A DNA stretch of 64,000 nt from Lucifuga dentata. Lineage: Eukaryota; Chordata; Actinopteri; Ophidiiformes; Bythitidae. A program made the position numbers and the translations under genes. The notes below the pieces were generated by a model, which had not been told where the DNA came from, did no database searches, and saw only the letters and a program-made list of their open reading frames with translations. Position 1 is the stretch's first letter; every line of letters starts with the position of its first letter. Positions 34,526 to 47,235 of this stretch are shown in pieces. Location of the stretch: positions 124,001 through 188,000 of the forward strand of contig VXCM01000223.1 in NCBI GenBank assembly GCA_014773175.1. Reading direction: 5' to 3'.

Positions 34526-36467
34526 TCCAAGCCTGGTGCGGACTAATGCTGTCTGGTGTGTGGAGGTAAATCAGGGGGCAATCTGATTTCAAAATAGGTT
34601 GCATGTAGGCGGGGGTCAAACTTTGCTGTTGCTCTAGGACAGCTTTCGCAACCGGTGCTGGGTTCTTCATGTTTTATTTGTCTTAAATAAAAGAATGTAA
34701 CTTACAGGATGTGTGCTTCAGCTAAAAGTGAGATTAAGAGACTATAGTCCAAGGACAACAGATACCATCTACTGATGGGAAAGTAACATTTAGTCATTGA
34801 CTATGTAGGATAAACCATACGAGTTCTCCCAAATGGTGAAATTAACCATGCCTGGCACCTGAGCTGCCAACTCCTGGGGCTCTGTTCAAAGCGTGGAAAT
34901 CTGCTTTGTGGATTACAGCCATGTCCTTCCTCAGTAGTATGCATAATTGCAGTGGTAGCTCCAACATTCATATGTAAAATGAATATGCCTCTCCAGGTTT
35001 CCTGCTTCGTGTCCGACGCGCTTCTCTAAAACAATTCCACATTGCCTTCAGCAAATCAGCTTCTCTTTTTCCACAGCTCTCTCGCTGTTCCTCTGTTCAT
35101 TAAAGTTTCATGCCTGATTTTTACTTTGATAGCATTCGCACATTGTGTCATGCTGCTGGATGCAGGTAGCATCACAGGAGCTTAAAATATCAGAAAAAAA
35201 TTCTGTGTCCTTTATACTGAGACTTTGTAAACTGTTATATCCTTTGCTTTTTTCCCCCCTTCAAATCCCTGACAGATGTGTCGCTGCAAGTTATGAAGCA
35301 CGTTGACAGCAAGAAGAAACATATTTCATTGTGATGTTAAAGCTCCTCCGTCTAACCCATCACACCATTATGAAAGAGTCTGCATGCGTTATCAGACATG
35401 CTATTTGAATCTCCATAGGTTGTCATGCTTCCTATCCTGTCCAGTGATGACAGGCTGCATTTCCAGTGCACATGCAATCTGTGATATGCCACTTCAGAGT
35501 TTTGATGAACAGAATAAAAGTATGAGGAATCCTTCATTCAGACAGATGGGAAATATCCACACAAGAAGACCATATGTTCAGCTTTTTACCTTTTGATTTC
35601 TAAGCAGTCACTTTATGGGGATTTTATGGACAAACATCCATCTCATGAAACTAGATGCACTTGCCTGATCATTTATGAGGCCAGTTATCATCTTAGTTTT
35701 CCCATAGGTATGTATTTTTTTTAAATTTGCAACATCAAAAAGAAGAATGTTTGTGTGTGTATATATATATGTATAGGTTTGGTTTTATTACTATATACAA
35801 CCATGCACTATTTGTGCATGGTTCTGCTCTTTCCTGTGTAACAGAAAAGTAGGGCAAAATATAAATAATCTGTGGCCCCTCATAATGTTTGTCAATTAGA
35901 TAAATATATTGGTGTTTACCAGCATATCTAAGGCGAGGCCTGCCAGGGTGAGTAATTTGATGCTGTTGCAGTCAGCGGGAAAAGTCCCAGCTTCTATCTT
36001 TCTCTTTCATCTCTCACTCTCACTTTTTTCTGATGCTTTCTGATGCATTTGCGCTACTCTCCTCCTGCCCTGAAAAATCACTTTGTCACATAGCGACGCA
36101 TCATTTCACATGCTAAATTTTTAAAAACTGGAACTGGAAATCCTTTCTGAGCATGCAATATCCATTAGAGGGAAAATTATTCATATGACTCCCCTGCATT
36201 ATTTATTGCTTAATGAAGAGAAATATGTGCCCCTCACACGCTCACCGTTGTTACCCGCCAATAATTTCCCTCTCAGGATTTCAGGTTTTGTCTTCACAGG
36301 ATCCCACTGTGGCTTCACTGGATAATCTAGAGTGAGAAATGACTTTTGATCACATAGTAATGAGATTTAAAGTGTCCTCATTCCTCAATCACCTCTGGAA
36401 GATTCACTTCATGGAGGTCCAGTAAATCTCCTTTCTAGAGGTATGTTGTAGTCCATATTGCTGCTTC
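34526..36467. other. Non-coding stretch, nothing recognised
   Basis: No repeat ends or exons recognised. Frames are under 100 codons and lack motifs. Confidence 0.5.
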
Positions 36468-36502
36468 TTTTTTTTTTTTTTTTTTNTTTTTTTTTTTTTT
36501 TT
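36468..36502. repeat. Poly(T) tract with an N
   Basis: T run with N at 36486. Confidence 0.9.
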
Positions 36503-37375
36503 CTTCTTGTTCTATGCATTTGTGTTGTTGCTGGATAGTGGTGAAGACTTTTTTTAGTCTTTGGGGCAGACATGCATGAATAACTAATAAGGTATCAAAA
36601 ACTACACTCTTCTTTTCTGTGTGCTTCCCCATCTCTCACTGATGCACTGCAGATCACCAGTTTGAAGAGCTGAGACACAATATAAGAGAAAGACAGAATG
36701 TAATTTTGAAAGAGAGAAAAATATCTTATGGCTCCATCGAATATGTTTATTCTTCAGACAATCATAGCCACTGAAAATAAGTGCAAAGCACCAAGTGGAT
36801 GTGCCTGTATCTAATAAAAAAGTGTCACAGCATATTACATTCAAGGCTGGTTTGACTGTATTGAGTTATGGAGCTTTTTGTTGTGTTCTGTGCAGGGGGA
36901 GCAGATGGAGACTTTGCAGGTGGGAGAATCAGGCTTCTGCTGCTGGTAAAAGCAAGGAGAGAAGCGGCTGTAAGTCTGCCTGCTTATGTCCCAAACACAC
37001 CAGGGTTCCTCATATCACAGTGCTGAGGGTGATAAATGGACCTGTAAAGACGACGTTAACCAAGTTCACAGTTCAACGATTTGGTCACTCTTCTGTTTTC
37101 ATTTTCTTTTGTTTTTTCCACCATAGAAATTTTAACCCAAAACCAAGATTTCTAAAAGATCATCTCAGTGTAAACTGCATAATCGGATTTGCCTCTAAGC
37201 AGTTTTTCAGTCTTGCATAAATTAGATTTAGTTCTGCACGTAGTTATAATATATGTATATGTAATCAATTTGTTTTTATCTATATGCTTATATCTTTCTA
37301 GATTGATATTCTATATCTAATATATTCTATATCTTTATTATATTATATTTATATACAAATATATATATTTATATA
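36503..37375. other. Non-coding stretch with an unassigned 141-codon frame
   Basis: The plus-strand frame at 36795-37220 has no recognisable domain and a mixed composition. I do not call it a gene. The stretch at 37,250-37,380 is AT-rich with repeated TATATTTATA-like units. Confidence 0.45.
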
Positions 37376-37480
37376 CAAATCAAAAATACTTTATTAATTC
37401 CGAAGGAGATTGAGGCATCCAGTAGCATATACATAAACACAAACACAAACAATAAGACAGTGCATGTCATAAGTTTGTGC
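37376..37480 (-). repeat. 3' tail of a LINE, minus orientation
   Basis: AATACTTTATTAATTCCGAA-GGAGATTGAGG is the reversed form of the common fish LINE 3' end 'AATTTCCTTCGGGATTAATAAAGT'. Only the tail and perhaps 70 bp of 3' UTR are present. Confidence 0.6.
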
Positions 37481-38846
37481 ATAAGATAAGAACCTGGATA
37501 ACCTATGAAAAATATAAAAAGCTAAAAATCTACAACCTACTGTATATATAGCTTAAAGTAGAAGTAAATATGAGGTAATTATCAGACATTTTAAAAGAGG
37601 TGAAACTGACCTTTAAGCACAAATAAGCATTATTCACGACTCCCTGCAGCCTTTACGGGTCACAAAACACTTTGATCTGTACACAAATGTAGATACACTG
37701 CTGTTTTATCCAAATGAAAGAAAAATAAATCATTTTAACTCAAATGTTAATTAAATTCAGATTTTGTTTCAGGATATCTAATGTATTCTTTCAGTGTCTT
37801 GAGTCTTTTTAATGTCTTTCAATGTGCGCCAGTGTTTGAAGTGAGTTCAGTTATTTTTAATGACCTTGTAAGAATGTGAGTGCTCCAGCTGATTTAAGCT
37901 GGCCCCTCTTCTTCCTGCCCTCAGCTGTTTCTAGTGGCATCCTGTAGCCCCTTACCTTTGTTTGTACATCTGTCCCTGTGGTTTTCTCTCACTTTGATAA
38001 ATAATTGACATGCTCTTCTCCTTTGATATGTACTTTAATGCTTTTTTTCACCAACCTTGTCTGCACTCGTAGTGCTCTTTTAGAGTTTAGAATGCACCTC
38101 AGCATAGGAACTGATTTCAAGATGACAGCCACTTTAATTTAATATTCACATATACAATCTATTTTTGTTCCCAGGAAGAAAAAAAAGACATGAAAACACA
38201 GATTGAATGCCAAGTGTGACGCGTTATTGGTCATTTACAAAAACAACTGGGTAAGCGCATTTCTGATAACTTATTTGTACCTGGTACATGGCATAATGTC
38301 ACTACAAAGGCTTTTCATTGGGTTGTTTCAAAGGCTGTTGTTAAACTGCATATTGCACATCTACAGCTCATAACATTTAGTGTAATGTTGACCAAAGTTA
38401 TTACCTGCACACTGGAGCCTCATTCATTATGTGCTCCAGGCAAGAAACGTTTCAAAGAGAAAAACTGTCTTTGAGAAACACTTTTGCTCTTTCAAACACT
38501 TTATTTTTAATACATTTACTTGACATGCACACAGCATAGTCAATTTCAAAACAATTTCCAGCATGGTCTTTGAAATGCCTTGACTTTTTTTTCATCTTAA
38601 AAATCATATAAAATGTTTCAAAGACCATCCAGTATATCTTTTACTCCTACTAATTAACTAATTAGTTTGTTATTGCAAAAATAATCACTCTACAGATCTA
38701 CCCCTGTGTGAAAGTTTGTGTGGTTAAATGTTCAAAGGATAGTGACCCCTTGCTTTTTGCAGAGTCGGCCATTATGATTTAATGAGTGAATCTTTGCATT
38801 CACCAGAGCAACCGAGAACGCAAAAGTGTGAGAGACAAACAGGAAT
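37481..38846. other. Non-coding stretch, nothing recognised
   Basis: No supported feature. Confidence 0.5.
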
Positions 38847-38882
38847 AAAAAAAAAAAAAAAAAANAAAAAAAAAAAAAAAAA
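38847..38882. repeat. Poly(A) tract with an N
   Basis: A run with N at 38865. Confidence 0.9.
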
Positions 38883-39342
38883 GATTTTGTTCTTTCTTCT
38901 CCACTTGTGAGGCCTCGCTTGCTGCTCATCTGGTGGCAGTGCTGACAGGAGGGAACCTGCTAATTAGTTCCTCTGTAAAGGGGCGGGGCTCCAAGGGTCC
39001 CCTGCTGTCTTTACTTCTAATGATAAAGGGGTGGAAAGATAGAAGGGTACCCAGGGATATAATGCTCTAATTTGTCCTATATGTGAGAGGAATTGAGAAT
39101 CTATTTTGATAAGGAACTCGTACACCTCTATGTAATTATTCCTTGTTCAGCATTAAATCAACATTTTTGACTGAGTGAGCAATGAAAACCCTCCGTTCAT
39201 TCCCATTATAATATGTTTGATGATGAATATAAAACATGAAAACACCATATCATCATACACTCAAGGAAATCCTCACAAGCAACAACATCAATAAGACAAA
39301 TTCTAAAATTAAAAAAAAACAAAACAAAAAAAAAACAAAAAA

Positions 39343-39452
39343 CCAGTTCTCCGCTCTTTTTCTGCTTATTACAACTCAGTGAAGACAANAAAAAAAAAAA
39401 AAAAAACCAGTTCTCCGCTCTTTTTCTGCTTATTACAACTCAGTGAAGACAA
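39343..39452. repeat. 46-bp direct duplication around an N and poly(A)
   Basis: CCAGTTCTCCGCTCTTTTTC through to GAAGACAA at 39343-39388 is repeated at 39407-39452, separated by N (39389) and an A run. The A-rich lead-in also precedes the first copy. This is an unmerged overlap signature. Confidence 0.88.
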
Positions 39453-42400
39453 TTTGACACAAATGTGATTATGCATTCAGGCTAGGAAATGCGAACGCAG
39501 GTTCATAAACAGGCAGTGAAAAGTGATATTCTGTTGAAATGCAAATTCTTTGAGGCTTTTGTTCCAGATGCATGCAGGGTGAAATTGGCCTTTAAATACG
39601 CAGGCATACTAATGTCTTGAAGTAGCTCCACCTTCAGCCCGTTCGAAATAATCATGGCATTATAACGGACTCATGGTTCACAATGGCAATGCATACATTT
39701 GCATCAGATAAAATTAGATATTCATCCGCTGTAAGGTGCGTGAACGTGTGTGCCTGTGCTTTGTCTGCATTTGAGTGGAGACGGCGCTCTTGCAGAGGCA
39801 GGCACTAAGTTTGCTTTGAGGATCTAAGCCTCTAAACCCTGACAAAGGCAAGTAGATAGGTCTTTGCTTTGTCCTGTAGCTGTTTGACTTGTTACAACTA
39901 GATTGTTTTTTCTTATCTTTCTGTTCTTTTCTTTTGTTCTGCTTTTTCTACTGTAAAATCCTTTGAGATGAATATATACAATGAAGCTGAACACACAAAA
40001 AAGACGCAGGCACATGTCCAAAAAACATATACACAGTTTGACAGAGACAGAACCATTTACTGAAGCAGAGACACTCCTTGTCAATAATCTTGCTACAGTA
40101 TAAATCACTCATGTCTTGTCCAGGAACACAGGATTCAAATCTAGTTGTTATAACATAGAAAAAACAGTGCCAGGGAGGTGAATCACAGGTTGAGCATCAA
40201 CACAGTGAGCTACGATAACATATCATATGATAACATTTAGCTAAAAAGGTAGATTTTAATCAATCAGATGTCACATGGGGTCTCTGTTGTAGTGCACAAA
40301 GTAGACATGCGTATTTGTCTCGGTGAGTCAGCACTACGATTGGCATTCAGTTGAACTCCCTGCAGGATTTCAAGCAATAAATATGGAAATCTGAGCATGA
40401 GAGCCAAGCTCTTGTCTAGCTGCTTTTTGCCTATTGCACAGTTTAGTCAAGTATCACTTCAGCATAAAGAGACTGGTAGTAAACAGTAAGACTGATTGAA
40501 GATTGAAGCTTTCTAAACTTCTTTAACACGGAGTTCATTTTACACAGAAAATTGCAACCTTTTTTATTTCTATGATCCTGGTTAGCACCTCTACTTTTTT
40601 ATGATTGTAGTTAGCAGATATTTATCGGTTGAGGAGAAATGTCATATCTGTGCACATGAGATTTTGCAGGTTGCATTAGTAATATTGTAGTACTGTGTTA
40701 GCAAAAGAGCTGCAAAGTCCACAGTGTCTGGCACAAAATATCCCTGAATCCTCTCTAATACATAGACAACAGTAAAAAGTGTATCTGATGAAAACCTTTA
40801 CTGATCCAACACCAAAACGCTTGTTTCCTTGTCTGTTGGGGTCCTTGGGGAACATCTTGATTTCAGAGGCTACCTGGGCAAGTGGCTGACGTGACATTCA
40901 GTAACCAATCAACCTCTGCCTGAGACCCAATCATTGCTGAAGGAGAGCATCTGAACCCAGAAAAACAGATTCAATTAAGCCAAAAGTGGATGTTTACAAG
41001 AAGAAATTATGAGAGATTATGTACAATTTACAGGAGGATTAATGTGAGTTGACTGGACATAATCTGTCATAAAAACATGAAAGCATTCAAACCTAAAAGA
41101 TATGAAAAATAAAGAAAAAAAACTTTAAAAGGCAGAATTTTAATGCATTTTTGAAGGGAGAACAGCCATCTTGGCATCAGGTGTTGCCCTTTTGGCTGAA
41201 ATTTATTCTTGTTTTTGACGTGGATCTCTCCAAGTTAATTTTGGGTTGTTGTCATCTCCCAGCTGGCTGCTACTCCTCCTCTGTAGTTTGAAATATGCAC
41301 TTGTCCTCAGGACTCCTTCCCGGACATTAAAAAAGCATGGATAGTTTTTGTGTCTGTGTGCGTGCGTGCATCCGTCCGTGCATGCGTGCACTCTGAGTTA
41401 AATAGCAGAGAGAAAAACAATACAAATGTTCATCTTTCCATCATATTTTTAGCCTTACTGAGAAGAAGAAAAGACAAAAAAAATGTGGAAATTTTAAATT
41501 TTCATATTTGTCTTTTTTTTTTTTGGATACAGGCAGTATAATTTCAGAGCAACATGGTTCCATGACATGTGGTTACATCTGTCCCTATTACATACCAAAA
41601 GGAGCTGGTTAGGTTATTCAAACTCTGATGGAGATGACTGTGCCAGTGTTTGTTGAAATACTAGGATAAACAGGCTGCATATTGAGCAACATAAAGCAGT
41701 GAGTATGATTTTAAAGTATCCATATGAGACTCTCATTTTGCAAATGTGCCACATTCAGTGCTGGACATCTGTTTACAAATATAACTGACAGAAGCAACCA
41801 GTTTGATCCACAGTAAACAACAGAACAGACCATTAACAGAACAGACATTAAGGTTTAACACTGGCTGTTGCAAAAAGATTTTATATCATAGTTTTTGTTT
41901 AAGGCTTAATACTGTGAAATTACATACCGGTATGTAGCATGTTTTTGCAACCTTGTATAGTTATAAAATGAAATAGATCATTTATATGGATTGTAAAAAC
42001 ATACAAACAACTTATATATCTGTTTCCTTTACTTCTAATCAGTTGATTAAATGAATTAAAATTACTTTATAGTCCCATTTTCCAATCACAAGATTTTCCT
42101 CCCAATATTTCCCGTTTTCGCAGTTGTTCATTTGATGAGGAGAAAGGCACATATTAAATGCCTGTCTGGTATCTGATATTGTATGTAACAAACACTCGAG
42201 AATCTTCAATCTGGGAATTTATCCACTTTATGACATCAATGATATGCCTCCCATAGGCCAAACCTACAAACGGGATGCATTGTTCTTCTTCTAAGAGGAG
42301 CAGGAAGCTGGTTTAACTCTTCATATGCTTCATATATTCTGGTTTCAGCACCACAGCCGGTTGCCAGCAAATGTGTCGGTGCGGCCAGTTGGTGGTCACG

Positions 42401-42640
42401 GTGAACCATTTTAAAATAGGCAGGAAATGAATATACATATATGTGAAGTTATACTGTAGCTTCTGAACACATGAAAAATATATACTGTCATGTCAATCCA
42501 CAAGTTTCCTGTTTTCTGGTATTTTCAAAGATCAACAGTAACCATAACCACTGGACATTAATTTGGCTTCTGCGCATACTGGTCTTCAAAATTTTATAGT
42601 AAATGTCCTCTTCATGAAATTGTGAAACAAACTAATTTTC
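39453..42640. other. Long non-coding stretch, nothing recognised
   Basis: Frames are under 100 codons and lack motifs. GC-rich GTGCGTGCGTGC-like units at 41,350-41,390 are a short degenerate simple repeat. Confidence 0.5.
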
Positions 42641-42975
42641 TCAGTCGGCCATCTGATCGCAGTTCTGGAGACTTTCTGACCCCAAGATCCGACTAACATC
42701 TGCAATTCTCCAGCTGTGATCCTTGGAGATTCTTTGAACCATCCTCCTCACTGTGTGTGGGCTCAATATAGACATACATCCTCTTCCAGGCTGATTGAGA
42801 AAAAATTTTATTTTATGATAAGTATTTATTTTTCCCTTCATTTATTTAACTTTAATCACCAGTTGTATTTTTGTTAATATTTAATGAAGATCAAGAGGAT
42901 AAATATAAAGACTTTCTTTTACAGCCCGTTTTTCTTTTATTTACCAAGGTTGCCAGTATTTGTGGAGGCACTGTA
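42641..42975 (-). mobile_element. 5' end of a Tc1-like transposon with transposase N-terminal remnant, minus orientation
   Basis: The right edge, read on the minus strand, is TACAGTGCCTCCACAAATAC, then TGGCAACC, a typical Tc1-family terminal inverted repeat ending in TA-CAGTG. About 130 bp further in, an open piece gives PGRGCMSILSPHTVRRMVQR, then ISKDHSWRIADVSR. This fits the linker and second helix-turn-helix of Tc1 transposases ('GRP.KLSPR..RK.VR.VSKNP'). The other end and the catalytic core were not found, so it is a fragment. Confidence 0.65.
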
Positions 42976-44951
42976 GCTTTGTAAAATATTCTGCCTCATA
43001 CAGTTGTTAGTAACTGGCAGGGACAGACTGGGAATGAAACATGGCTGGACCCTGGGATTTTGACTGTGGCTTTGGTTTTTGTAATTGTATCATCATAAGT
43101 AGGTTTTTTAAGGAGACATTCTGGAGTTTCCTCTGCATTTAAATTCAGCACGAATCAACACTGACCTGAACAGATGGCTTCTGCAGCAAGAAAACACAAC
43201 ACATGTAAAAAAACAGCATGGTAAACAGAAAAGACTGGTAAATGATATCCCTCGTAAGATTTAGCATTACTGAATCCAACAGGAAGAGGTATTCTCTTTG
43301 CCAACATTTGCAATCTGTCCAAAGATGAAATTAAATTCAACGATGGTTACATGCACACTAACAGACAATGATTTAACAAGTCATTATGTAATATTGTTTT
43401 CTCACAAATGCACACGTTAATAATTTCATATGTATAATCCCCTATTTCACTGTCACTTTAAATATAATGTATGACATTTCTAATTGGCTGATGATCATGA
43501 TCGGTTTTGCATGCTCTTCAATCAAACATTTGTCAGTCTGACAAACTGATGGTCTGACAGATGGACAATGTGACAGTCTCTGATCCATGTTAACATTTCA
43601 AACCATCCTAAACCAGACAGTGGAAATGTCTTTTCTTTTTGGGGCGGTTTCTGCACCAAATCATTCAGCTCTAGTGTTGATCTCAGTTTCTTCATCAACT
43701 ATGAGGTTTCATCAAAGTTGAGTCTGGAAAATGAGCATGTGGCATTTGTGAGTTAATTTGAGGCATTTGGGGGGAGGGGCGGGGGGGTCACATCTGTCAG
43801 GCAGGAGGGATGCAAACATGTTATTTATCCACAGTTCCTGACATCAAGAATTTGAGCAGAAAAAAATTAATTTTTCTAAAGAGAATATTTAAAAAAATAA
43901 TCTTAGATTTTGGATTATCAAAACTGGCTGTTTTTTACGAATGTATTGTGTTTGTTAACTTACATTTTTTTTTCAAAAAATTCCATGTTTCATATTGAAG
44001 ACTAAGATTTTCACTGCAGTGGGCCTTTAACATGTTCACAGTGTATTTACCTGATATTTGTTTTCCAGCACATGTCATTATTAATAAGAAGCAGTTCCAC
44101 AGCTTCTGCTATACATGTCATTGTTTGATCATCAGCCAATAGAGATCAAGCATCATAGCTGCCACTGATGCTCCACTTAAGTGCTTTTGTCACCCTCGCC
44201 GCTATGCCGCAGCACAGCCATTAGGAGGATGGATAATTTCATAATCTGATCATGAATTTCATTACCAAGCCAAGATTCTTCCATAAAGGCAACTGTCCTA
44301 TTTACAAGGTTTATCACTGAATTCTCAACAAGCATGTTTCAACCAAATGTACATTCACAATTATTTAATTGTAATTTATCTCAGTCAGCAACAGATAGAA
44401 GTAAACTGTGTATTTAATGAACTTAAAAAAAAAAACAGACAAAACACATTATTTAAAATCTAGAGCAGCAGTGAAGATAATGGCATTCTGTCTGCATTAT
44501 AATAATATTTCCATGGATAATTATAGTGAACCAGTGGAGGATCAGATTTTGAAGATATGCTGAATGTGTGCAATGTTGAAGCATAACAAAAAAATTCGGG
44601 ATTCAGGGAAGTTTGAGCTTGTAAAATGATAATAGCGCTCATTAGGCTTTGCCTTGTCTCTGCTATTTTTTTATAAACCTGCTGAACTCTGAGAAGTCTA
44701 CTTGAACGACTATAGATAGTAAATAGGAGGATGATTTCAGAGCAGCATTTAAAGCACAAAGTCAATATGTTAACGTGAGATTGTGCATGAATTTAAATGA
44801 GATACAGTAAATATCTGTGTTTCCTGTATTTCATTTTGTTTGGAGCTGAATGAAGGTGAACACCATTCAGTAGCAGCTCTAAGAAACTCTCATGCCTTCC
44901 CCCATCATGTGAGAGAAAACTTTTGAATTGGCTTCAGTCTGGTATAGGTTT
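42976..44951. other. Non-coding stretch, nothing recognised
   Basis: A G-rich run (GGGGGGAGGGGCGGGGGGG) at about 43,770-43,788 could form a quadruplex but has no other context. No gene. Confidence 0.5.
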
Positions 44952-45557
44952 TTAAAGGACAACACCGGCAATTTTGCATGTTTGAGCCCAATATATACAA
45001 CCTGCATACATTACATTACTGACAACCATTTCCCAGAACATACTACTGGAGCAGGATAGATTTTAGAATATTTTTATCTCACTTTCCAGACTGCTATTGG
45101 TTTCAGTTCATTCCAGTAAGCTAGAAAAATCAACTTGTAGATACTTGAAAAGTGCTTGTGATAAGTAATCATCACAGTGAACGTGATTTCTATTAAGTCT
45201 TTTGTCAAATGAACTTAATTTGACCAGTCCAACAAGGAGCTGCAAAGAAAATGTATGTCTCTGCCAGAAAATATAGTCCTGGGGAAGACGGCTTTTACTG
45301 AGAAATTAAAAACGACCCTCCCTTCTGCATTCAGATGTGCTTTCTACAATCATGTACAAGTATTAGCAGGTGAAACATTGAATCTTAAGGTGGGTGTATC
45401 ACCTGAAAATTTGATTTTGAAAGATTAAGGGACTTGGTAAAGTAACAGGAAAACTCAAGTACAGTTTTATGTTTTGGAAATTGTTTGTCAGTAATATCAT
45501 TATGTGGGTGGTATTTATTGGGCTTAAAAAGGCAAAATCACAGGTTTGGTCCTTTAA
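44952..45557 (+). mobile_element. TTAA-flanked MITE, full length, plus orientation (copy 7)
   Basis: It begins TTAAAGGACAACACCGGCAA and ends CAGGTTTGGTCCTTTAA, 606 bp with TTAA at both ends. The R-type interior (ATACTACTGGAGCAGGATAG, ACTGCTATTGGTTTCAGTTC) comes first and the L-type interior (GGTGGGTGTATCACCTGAAA, TTGATTTTGAAAGATTAAGG) last. It is a good reference copy for the family. No coding frame. Confidence 0.88.
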
Positions 45558-45831
45558 ACAGGACTAGCTGTGTCTACTCTATTGATGCTCTCAAGAGATC
45601 TGACATTTATCTGGCTTCCATTTTCAAATGACTTTCTTTTCTCTTCTTGTGATTAAGCCGCCCCACCAGGATATTATTGAATTTGCAGCATCTTTTCTGA
45701 TTGTTTAAAGAATTCACCAATGATCACAATATGCAATTAGTTCCAGTAAGACTAATAATTATCTTCAAAGGTTTTAGAGCTGCAAGTATATGGTGTGAAA
45801 TTAAGCTCAAAGGAGTGTGAGCAAGCCACAA

Positions 45832-45859
45832 CAAAAAAAAAAAAAAAAAAAAAAAAAAA
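45832..45859. repeat. Poly(A) tract
   Basis: About 27 A preceded by ACA. It gives a spurious poly-Lys/poly-Phe frame. Confidence 0.9.
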
Positions 45860-46195
45860 TTTAAACCATGAACATGTACCCCAAATGATAAGTAGAACAA
45901 GTAATACGGTAAATGAAAAACAAAATTTTTTAATAACAAAGAGACAAGTTGTAGCCAGTGGTGCGGATATGTTATTATCTGGCTTAATGGCTTAAAACAA
46001 CCTTTGCTCTCAGTTTTCGGTTTTAATTGTGAGTACTTATGCTCTCATTCAGTCTTGAAACCCATTTTGATGAGGAGCTGGTATTAATGCTTAAATGATT
46101 GACACAAGTCAAATGTCGCGTCAGACCTGACCACCCAGAGCTGTAAATGGTGACTTACTGTATGTTTTATGGTAAATCTACTGTATATCTATCAG

Positions 46196-46490
46196 TCAGT
46201 CAATCGATCTTTATTGTCCTCATGAGGCAATTTGACGTATAGACAGCAGCTAATAACGCAGAATAACAGTGACATAGCACAATACAATAACAGCCAAAAT
46301 TCTGAAACTCTTCTAGCTGTTTATAGCTATAAGCACTATTTATAAAATGAGTGGCTGCCAGGATAAAGGTGTGCTTATATCTTATATGTTTATATCTCCG
46401 ACCAGAAAGAAGCAACCAAAACGCACTAAACAGAGGATGACTAGGGTCAGAAAGGACTAACCAGGCCTTCCTAGTTGCTCTCGTCACATG
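46196..46490 (-). mobile_element. LINE ORF2 C-terminus and 3' tail, 5'-truncated
   Basis: A 95-codon minus-strand frame reads ATRKAWLVLSDPSHPLF, then LLLSGRRYKHIRYKHTFILA, then ATHFIN. This fits the widespread C-terminal block of fish LINE ORF2 ('DPSHPL...F.LLPSGRRYR...RYK.SFIP.AI..LN'). It is followed by about 120 bp and a tail of GATTGACT-like units (CAGTCAGTCAATCGATC on the plus strand at 46,194-46,210). The 5' part is absent, as usual for incomplete reverse transcription. The clade may be Rex1-like; this is inference. Confidence 0.75.
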
Positions 46491-46639
46491 AACTTGAAAG
46501 AAGTGTGTGCTATCCTAGTACATATTTTAACAATATATGTAGAGCCTGTAAATTAAACACTTTTGGCATAGTTCCTGTTTATTTGTTGCAGTGCAGTTGA
46601 AGTAGCATGCCCACACTCCTTAATGATGCAGATTTAGCT

Positions 46640-47235
46640 TTAAAAGACCATGTGACAGACCAGTCATTTGCATGTTTAAGCCCAATAAATGCTGCCCACA
46701 TACACGTTATGTTACAACTGTACCAAAACTTCAAACCATATTTTACTTATTATTTTATTTCTCCCAATCCCTTAATCTTTCAAAATCAAATGTTCATGTG
46801 ATAAGACACACACCTTAAAATTTGATGTTTCGCCTGCTAACATGTACGTCCAAATGTAGAAGGCACGGTCGTTTTTAATTTCTCGGTAAAAGCCATTTTC
46901 TCCTGGGACATCTTCCCTGCCATTTTCCCTGGCAGAGACATACCCTTTCATCCATGCAGCTCTGTGTTGGACAGCTTGCATTAAGAAACTCAGACAAAAA
47001 ATATGAAAGTTTCATTCACGCTGCTGAATTACCTAGCTCAAGCACGTTCCCAGTCTTTATAGGTTGGCTTTTAGAACTTATACGAATGAGCTGAAACTAA
47101 TGGCTGTCTGGAAGATAGGAAAAACAATACTAATATTCACCGCTCCAGTAGCGTGTTTGGAACATGGCTGGGAGTAACGTAACAGGTATGCTGGTTGTAT
47201 TTATGGGGCTTCAATATTTAAGACCAATAAATAGT
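46640..47235 (-). mobile_element. MITE, minus orientation, near full length (copy 8)
   Basis: It starts TTAAAAGACCATGTGACAGA, then TTTGCATGTTTAAGCCCAAT and the L-type interior (AATCAAATGTTCATGTGATA, TTTCTCGGTAAAAGCC). It ends with the R-type interior reversed (GAGCTGAAACTAATGGCTGT, ACCGCTCCAGTAGCGTG). The right terminus is degraded (GTATTTATGGGGCTTCAATA). Confidence 0.78.

Noticed and set aside
36795..37220. 141-codon plus-strand open frame
   Set aside because: No recognisable motif, no splice or promoter support, and composition like the surroundings.
42641..42841. Minus-strand 66-codon frame as an independent small gene
   Set aside because: Its GRG...LSPHTVRRMV part and the nearby terminal repeat show it is a Tc1-like transposase remnant.
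43770..43788. G-rich run as a regulatory quadruplex
   Set aside because: A single run without promoter context; nothing else supports a role.
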